From assembly GCA_037693485.1 (NCBI GenBank), contig CM075352.1:65288001-65352000 (forward strand): DNA of 64,000 bases. The letters are read 5' to 3'. The notes beneath the pieces are model-generated. The model searched no databases and was not told the origin of the DNA. It was given only the letters and a program-made list of their open reading frames with translations. The translations under genes and the position numbers were made by a program. The stretch comes from Kitagawia praeruptora. Taxonomy: Eukaryota; Streptophyta; Magnoliopsida; Apiales; Apiaceae. Shown one piece after another: positions 57,711 to 64,000 of this stretch (position 1 is the stretch's first letter; every line of letters starts with the position of its first letter).

Positions 57711-58840
57711 CCCTTTAAATGTTCCAATTGTGCAAACACACCAGTTGTCTCTGAACTGTGCGTTTTGTAATCAATATAGCGGATGTAGATTATTGTTTTC
57801 ACCTTTTGTTCATACTAGCCCGTAACCCGCGGATGAGTACAAGCCCAGATTAAAATGTTAATATTGATAGATTACCAAAAATAAATATAATCATTAAGTA
57901 ATATTAAAATATGTATTTGTAGATAATAGAATGATAAAAGTTTTTGATAAATAAACATTAATTAATTATGTAAATAAATATAATCAGTAAGAGCATCTCC
58001 AATGGGAGAGACCTTTTAGGTAAAATTTGAAATCAATTACCATCCATAAATAAGAATTATAAAGAATGTGTAAAAAAAATTGCACTCCAACGGGACAAAA
58101 CCCTTGTCTATGATAATCTCTTGATGTTGGCTATATTTGTCGAACCTCTAGAGACCTGTAGTGAATTGTCACATCACTTATTTCTATATTAAAATTATAT
58201 ATTCCATTAATAACAACTTGAAATATTAATAACAAACCATTTTTAAAATATAGACAATCATTATAGCCAATACTCTTGGAACACAATGTCTTACAAGTTC
58301 GACAAATTTTACATAATCAATATTTTATGTAATTTAGCCAATCATTTTTAGCTAATGTCATTGAAGATGCTCCAAGTAATATTATAATATGCATTTATAG
58401 ATAATTGAATGATAAAAGTTTTGATAAATAAAAACTATTTAATTATGTAAAGAATGAACCCATCGTGAATCTAAAGAAATTAAAATAAATAAATTTTGTA
58501 TAATTATGTATTAGCAAGAAATCGAACCCTAATAACCAAATTTGATATTTTGGTACTATTATGCGTAATTAAAAACATGTTTTCCATATTAATTCAAGAG
58601 TATAGATTTGACAAATAAGGAAAACTTCCAATGAAATAGTCATGTATACTAGGATTATAATTCCTCTTTTGAGTCATTAATTTCCTAGAAAATCAATAAA
58701 AAAATTCTAATTATTTTAAGAGTTATTTATGAAAAAAAATCAATCAACTTTTGATTTTTTTTCACTTTAACCATGATGAGAATTCATTCACATAATAAAC
58801 CAACTATATTTAAGTTTATCACGAAAAATATAAGAATACT
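57711..58840. other. AT-rich region with MITE and Helitron-like end
   Basis: CTAG at 57815-57818, with a CCGCGGGTTACGGG stem on the minus strand, looks like a Helitron 3' end. An about 80-bp direct repeat (AGTAATATTAAAATATG..., 57897-57977 and 58376-58456) flanks a MITE. No coding sequence. Confidence 0.5.
57991..58374. mobile_element. MITE with GAGCATCTCCAATG ends
   Basis: GAGCATCTCCAATG (57991-58004) is inverted as CATTGAAGATGCTC (58361-58374). This terminus is common to a widespread plant MITE group. AGTAA occurs on both sides as a likely TSD. Confidence 0.7.
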
Positions 58841-58841
58841 A

Positions 58842-59106
58842 CTTCCTCCGTCCCAGTGGAAAGTTAGATGAAAAGTGGATAAAGTGATGGGACTGTCAAT
58901 ATTTAATAATAGATTTGAGATAGTGTAGGAAAGTAGTGGGTGTAATAGTGTTTTATATTATAGATTTTAGATAGTGGAGGAAAGTTAGTGGGTGTAATAG
59001 TGTTTTTTATTATTAAAACTTTAATATTTTTGTAATGGGTAGAAATGACGGGACACCCCAAAATAGTAAGTGGGTAGAAATGAACGAGACAGAGCCACAG
59101 AGGGAG
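58842..59106. mobile_element. Stowaway-type MITE
   Basis: CTTCCTCCGTCCC at the left and AGAGGGAG at the right, each flanked by TA, match Stowaway (Tc1/mariner) ends. 265 bp, non-coding, with an internal partial tandem repeat (GATAGTG...GAAAGT). Confidence 0.75.
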
Positions 59107-59242
59107 TATTAACTCTAGTTAGATTAGGCTTATGTGTCAAACCATTGATAATGACGTGGTAGGTACTCTGATTAATCAAACATTATAGGCACAAAAAATG
59201 GTATTTTTTGAGTTGTTATTTTAATGTTATTCATATTTCCAT

Positions 59243-60456
59243 TTACAACTTATCAATTAGTTTGATGGTAATCACATCAATTGCAACTCTACTGTCGGGG
59301 TTGCTTTTTTCTATCTCCTCAGCATAATCATATAGCCTTGAAAAATGCTTTTTTAAGACAGCTTCAATCTCCCCTATAGCTTTATTTTTTGCCCTCCAAC
59401 ATTGACTTAGACTAACAGTTAAACCATATTTTTGTTGTACCTCATTTTGTATGTCTTTCAATCTCCATTTTGGATTTTCTCTAATTCTTTGTCCATACTC
59501 CTTTGACAACCATGTAGAGTCGACAATGCTAGCATCATGATTTCTTATGCAAGTGTGTTCATTTTGTAGTTTTTTGATTTGAAAACTATCCTATGTAGGC
59601 ATGGTAGTAGCCCATAACCTCCATTTACATCTTTCTTTATCTTTACACGTAACTAATACTCTTTTTGCTTCACTTTTTACAAACTCGATTACGTAGCCTT
59701 TCGCAATTGCTTGGGACTTAACAACATGCCTCAGTTCCTTGTGATTAGCAAACTGCAATCCCACATAAAACTCAATTTCATCAACCGGTATAGAACTGTT
59801 AAAATACATGTCTTGTTCAAAAATACTTGCATCTCCATCACTGTCATCTTCAAACTCATCCAAACACCTCCGATCTTCATCGTTTGAATCATACTTGTCA
59901 TCGTCAAATGATATGTTACTTCCTATCCAATCATCAATCTCCAACCCTCCTTCTAATTCTTTCTCGCTATCATACTCTTCACTTGTTTTTTCCCACAAAA
60001 GTTTTTTTCTTGCACATTGTCCCCCTCTTCTGGTTTATTGTTCACCTGGTGCCATGTTTCTTTTTCACCAACATCGGTTAGGTTGTCTTCTACATTTTTA
60101 GTTCTTCCACTACGATTATAATCTCTTGTCTCAAATTCTTTCTCAGTTTGTACCCCATGATCACAGTAGATATCAAATACATTGTCATTCTCTTCACCAG
60201 ATTTAATCATTTTCATCACATCGTCATCGTTACTCAATTTCAAGAATGGAGTGTCCATTTCCTTGTCCTGGGGCTTAAAGAAGAATCCACGAACCTCTTT
60301 CACTGCATTTTCATTGACCAACCACATTAATTCGAAATAACACATTACATCAGTATCATAATCAACAAATTCTTTTACTAAACCTCCAATGTATTCTCAA
60401 TGCGGAGAGTAGACAAATTTCCCATCATAATGTAGCTTTATTGTTATTTTATCCAT
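59243..60456 (-). pseudogene. MULE (MuDR) transposase, N-terminal part
   Basis: It starts at ATG 60456 (MDKITIKLHYDGKF). The N-terminal domain (YFELMWLVNE) is followed by an acidic stretch, then the Mutator DNA-binding domain (FANHKELRHVVKSQAIAKGY; CKDKERCKWRLWA) and the segment NPKWRLKDIQNEVQQKYGL. Lesions: TGA near 60400, a frameshift near 59990 and TAG at 59591-59593. The frame ends at 59243 before the catalytic DDE domain and SWIM zinc finger, so the gene is also 3' truncated. It would have bound the element ends. Confidence 0.8.
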
Positions 60457-61205
60457 CTAGTTAAATAAAAAATTGTGAATACATAAAATATATAATCTAA
60501 CAACCGAAAAACACACAAACACAACTGATAGTGAAAGAAAATTTATATGTCAAAAAATTTAAGACTAACAAATAGTAATTTTTTATGTTTGCATAATAGT
60601 TTGTTATGACTTTTCACCAAACATGTTATACACATAACAATAGTATAGTAGTCGACTTAATATCAAAACATGGTTTCTCAAATTAAACACATGTACAGTA
60701 TATAAAATCTATTGTAACATAGAAACTTTAGCAAAGGAATATATAAAACATGGATCATACCTTGGCTTCTTTGTATATCATATGTATAAATGCGGTTGGT
60801 TGGCAAGATAGAAGAAATATAAAACTAGTATAGGTTTAGGACTTTAGGTTGGTCTACAATTAATTTACAATGTAAAAAAATAAAAATATTAGCAATAATT
60901 TTTTTTTGTCAGGCAGTAATAAAACTTTTAGTTTAAAAATTATTTTTGTTGGTGATGTGGCACCACATGTCACTCAAATCTAGGTGGAAATATAAAAAAA
61001 AACAAGTCAGCTTTTTCTTACTGACCATGATTAATGTTTTCGTATTTGATAAAAGTTTGTTTGAATTATGATATTCTTGGGAATGATTTTTATGAGATGT
61101 TATATTTTCACTTCTTTTCATGTTACCTACCTTTACCCTCTATTTAATCTGCAGCCCCTTCCCTACCTCCCTTTAACCTCCGTATAATTTGCTACCTACC
61201 TTTAC
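60457..61205. other. non-coding region upstream of the MULE relic
   Basis: AT-rich. No coding sequence and no clear MULE terminal inverted repeat recognised. A CCTACCTTTACC-type repeat lies at about 61125-61205, just before the LTR. Confidence 0.5.
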
Positions 61206-63810
61206 TGTAACGACCGGGAAAATTACGTGTAATTTATTACATTAAAATATATTTTTAGTTGATTTTACTGTGTGTTAGTTTATTTTTAATGCATTTAAAC
61301 GCGTTATGATTTTTATTAAATAGGAAAATTATCTCATACGTGTTATGTGACTTCTGTGTATCATAGAATATTTAATTCTATTTTTATGTAATTTTTATAT
61401 TTTTAGAATACAATTGTTTCGCATTTTAATTTTTGGACTCAGCCCCTGTACTGAATTTGAGGCCCTGTTTTTGATAAAATTATTTTTACATAATAATAGG
61501 ATATTTAAAAATGTAATTTTTGTAATATTCATAATTTTTGGGAAATTTTGACATTTATATTATATTTGTTTAAAAATAAAAATTTTACATTTTATCCCAT
61601 AAAAAATTATTTTTAAGGCTTAATGATTTTAATTAGGGGTTAAAAATATTTTTGGGGTATTAATTTTCGATTAATATAAATAGCAATCAGATTTTTTATT
61701 TATTAATAATTCATAAAATCAGATTTTTTATATATAAATAAATAAATATGAAAATATATTTTCTCTCTCTTGTACTTGAGGATTAAAACTGAATTTGAAG
61801 GTGTTATTGATATTGAATTCTGTTGTTCTTATACTCAAATCGAAGCTCTCAATACCCTCTTTCATAATCCATCATCAGTTTTCGTGTTGGGTAAATTTCT
61901 GATTTTCTATGAATTTTCTTTGAATCTGCCGAATTAGGGTTCTTCATGAAATTTGGGGCTTTTTAATTCTTTGATTGTTTGCTTGTTTTGATGATTCCTA
62001 TAGCTTTAGGGGATGATATATGATTGTTTTACATCATCAATTTTATTGTTTATGTTCGATTATGTGTTAAACGATTATTGGAGTTTTTTCGAATTTTCAA
62101 ATCAATCGTCTGTAAAATATAGTTATCGTTCGTATATTTGAAGTTGGGGGAAAGGTTTGTGATGTTGTAAGCTTCAGTTTGGTACCAAAAACGTTGAGGT
62201 TGGTACGTTTTCTGGGAATCGCAATTTTGGCCGGAAAATTCCTTGAGCTCGTCGGATTTGGTCGAGTTTCGATAATTTTTGTTGGCTTAACATCTTTATC
62301 GTTATGTGATAGTGATATCAGAGGTGTTAGACTGTAGAAACAAGTGTGTGCGCCGTGTTTTGTGATGTTGCCGTGCATTTTCCGGTGGTCGGACGCCGGC
62401 CGGATTCTGGAAAACCCAGTTTCCGGTGGGTTGTTCTTGGCGACCCGGATTTGTTCTTCGTGACCCGTTTTCTGAAAATACCCGACCCGGTTTTAATTCT
62501 ATTTGGAGTAAGAGTGGTAAAAAAATCAAAAAAAATTTAACCTTTTACTATTTACTTTTAGAGAAATTATTTTCTTTACTTTAAATTACTTTTATAATTC
62601 TGAATTTTAATTTTAAAATTCAGAAAATTGTTTCTAAAATTATTTTAGAGATTCAGAATTTAGTTCTGAATTAAGATTTTAATTTTCAAAAATTATTTTA
62701 TTATTTATTTGTAATTCAAAAATAATTAAGATTTAAATACTTTTAATTATTTTAATTAATTTCGAATAATAATTTAATTAATTTAATTATTTGATAAATG
62801 AAATCATTTATTGAATAATTTTATTGATTAGTTATTAGTTGATTTTAATTAATTTAATTAGATTTATTTAATTCTTAATTAATTTATTTAATGATTTAAA
62901 ATGATTTAAAATAGAAAGAAATTGTTTTAAATCCTAAAAATAATTCGGGAGTGATAAAAATAGTTTTAAAATTCTAAAATTATTTACAAACCCGGATTTA
63001 ATATTTATTAAAATATTATGGGGATTCAATAATTATCCGGAGTGATTATTAACTATCCTTTTTGATTCAAAAAGGGTCTTTAAATCTTTTAAAATTCTTT
63101 TTAGTGCTTTAAAAATATTTTTAAATATTCTAAAAATACTTCGAGTGCTCTTTTATTTGTGATTCGTATCTGCTATGTGAACTACGTGCTATGTGATTAT
63201 GTGATCTACTTATCCAGTCTTTATACGTGCAATGTGAATTATCAAAGTGTTTATTTCGAGGGTTAAGCGTTGTAATTATATTTCTATTTCTTTATCGAGG
63301 ATTTGAATAAATCTTTCAAGGATTAATTGGTATGTATTGATTTAGGTTGTTAACGGAGTAGATGTTTAATAAAGGAAGTTGGAGGTGGATGAAATATTCT
63401 TTGTGGGTTATGAAGAAGGTTGGAGATGGATGCAACATTGTTTGTGGATTGCTGGTTTACTTGTGAGGTGTTTTAACACCGGGAAAACGTCTATGTTCAA
63501 AGGGGATATTTCCAATTATTTTCTTCCGACAGAGATATTGTAGACGCGCGGGCTCGATGTCGACAGATTAGACTAGTGGCAACCGCTAAAGCGTAAACCA
63601 AAGCATGATTAAAACAGAGGTGTGATGACGTAAGATAGAAGAAGAAGGTAGATGTGTTACCTCGACTTTGCATAATAGCTAAGGACCAGAGGCAAGTATT
63701 TTCTTGATCATCCTAAACACTTTTTATTTTCTGTTTCATTTATTCATATCATGACAAGTAGTTATTGTTCAGAGCTATTTGTGGTTCTTAAATATTTTTG
63801 TGCAAACACA
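61206..63810 (+). repeat. long Ty3/gypsy-type LTR, possibly solo
   Basis: It starts TGTAACGACCGGGAAAATTA, typical of plant chromovirus (Tekay/Del-like) LTRs. TATA (AATATAAATA) lies at about 61673. The end is uncertain: CAAACACA at 63810 would give TSDs TTTAC and GTTAC with one mismatch, and no primer-binding site follows, which favours a solo LTR. It contains an imperfect 36-bp tandem repeat (GTTGGAGGTGGATG.../GTTGGAGATGGATG...) at about 63379-63450. No coding sequence is supported. Confidence 0.55.
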
Positions 63811-63880
63811 GTTACTTGATATTGGTACCCTTAATGTGGGGAATTGTTTAAGATAAACTCTTCATATCCTTATTATCGTA

Positions 63881-64000
63881 CTCCCTCCGTCCCTATTTAG
63901 TAGTCCATTGTGAGAAAAAAATTTGTCCCTAAATAGTTGTCTCTTTTCATATTTCAATGCATGTTTTTCAAGTTTTTCCAAAATTACCCCTACACTTCTA
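63881..64000. mobile_element. Stowaway-type MITE, left end
   Basis: TA followed by CTCCCTCCGTCCC, the same terminus as 58842 but a different interior. The other end is beyond the window. Confidence 0.6.

Noticed and set aside
62097..62540. Overlapping ORFs on both strands in the long LTR
   Set aside because: Short, frame-inconsistent, and located in the transcribed leader part of a gypsy-type LTR.

Overview
This is nuclear DNA of a flowering plant, most likely a eudicot. The evidence is AT-rich intergenic sequence, plant splice sites, a CHUP1-type gene, and dense layers of plant-type Ty1/copia, Ty3/gypsy, LINE, Helitron, CACTA, MULE, hAT and Stowaway elements. I cannot name the species. No rRNA, tRNA or CRISPR was seen, and nothing looks bacterial.

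Host genes. (1) A poly(A)-binding-protein-like gene on the minus strand: exon 1 (RRM1) at 28371-28710, exon 2 (RRM2) at 27553-27833 plus 7447-7475, exon 3 (RRM3) at 6717-6976. A 20-kb nest of retrotransposons splits exon 2, and a gypsy LTR interrupts the intron after exon 3, so it is called a pseudogene. (2) A CHUP1-family actin-binding-type gene on the minus strand (30810-38617, four phase-consistent exons, about 631 aa). It looks intact, with a LINE and a MITE in a 5.7-kb intron. (3) A P4-ATPase (phospholipid flippase) pseudogene on the plus strand (51862-57710), cut twice by LTR elements and with a damaged phosphorylation motif.

Layout. 1-6679: 3' part of a Tat-type gypsy element, with RNase H, integrase, a spliced antisense gene and the 3' LTR, carrying about 24 copies of a GC-rich palindrome. 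6680-7478: PABP exon 3, intron and end of exon 2. 7479-27551: an older copia element (LTRs about 3% diverged by eye) with a young, almost intact Sirevirus-like copia (12008-24168, LTRs about 0.4% diverged, TSD CACAC) inside its integrase. 27552-28900: PABP exons and promoter. 28900-30800: AT-rich intergenic with a TIR element. 30800-38840: CHUP1-like gene. 39030-43080: Helitron-like and degenerate satellite DNA. 43097-51632: a CACTA terminus followed by three nearly identical 2801-bp tandem units. 51862-57710: the P4-ATPase relic with a gag-only LTR element (TR-GAG type) and a TRIM-like element, the latter holding an hAT MITE. 57711-64000: MITEs, a truncated MULE transposase and a long gypsy-type LTR.

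How it fits together. The window is mainly a record of nested insertion. Several insertion sites can be read to the base, because target-site duplications and host reading frames join across them. LTR divergence ranks the events: Sirevirus (about 0.4%), TR-GAG (about 0.7%), TRIM (about 1.5%), outer copia (about 3%). The least ordinary items are the palindrome family of the gypsy element, the 2.8-kb triplication, the opposite-strand ORF in the Sirevirus, and the repeated GCCAGAYGGGC motif after the TR-GAG gag.
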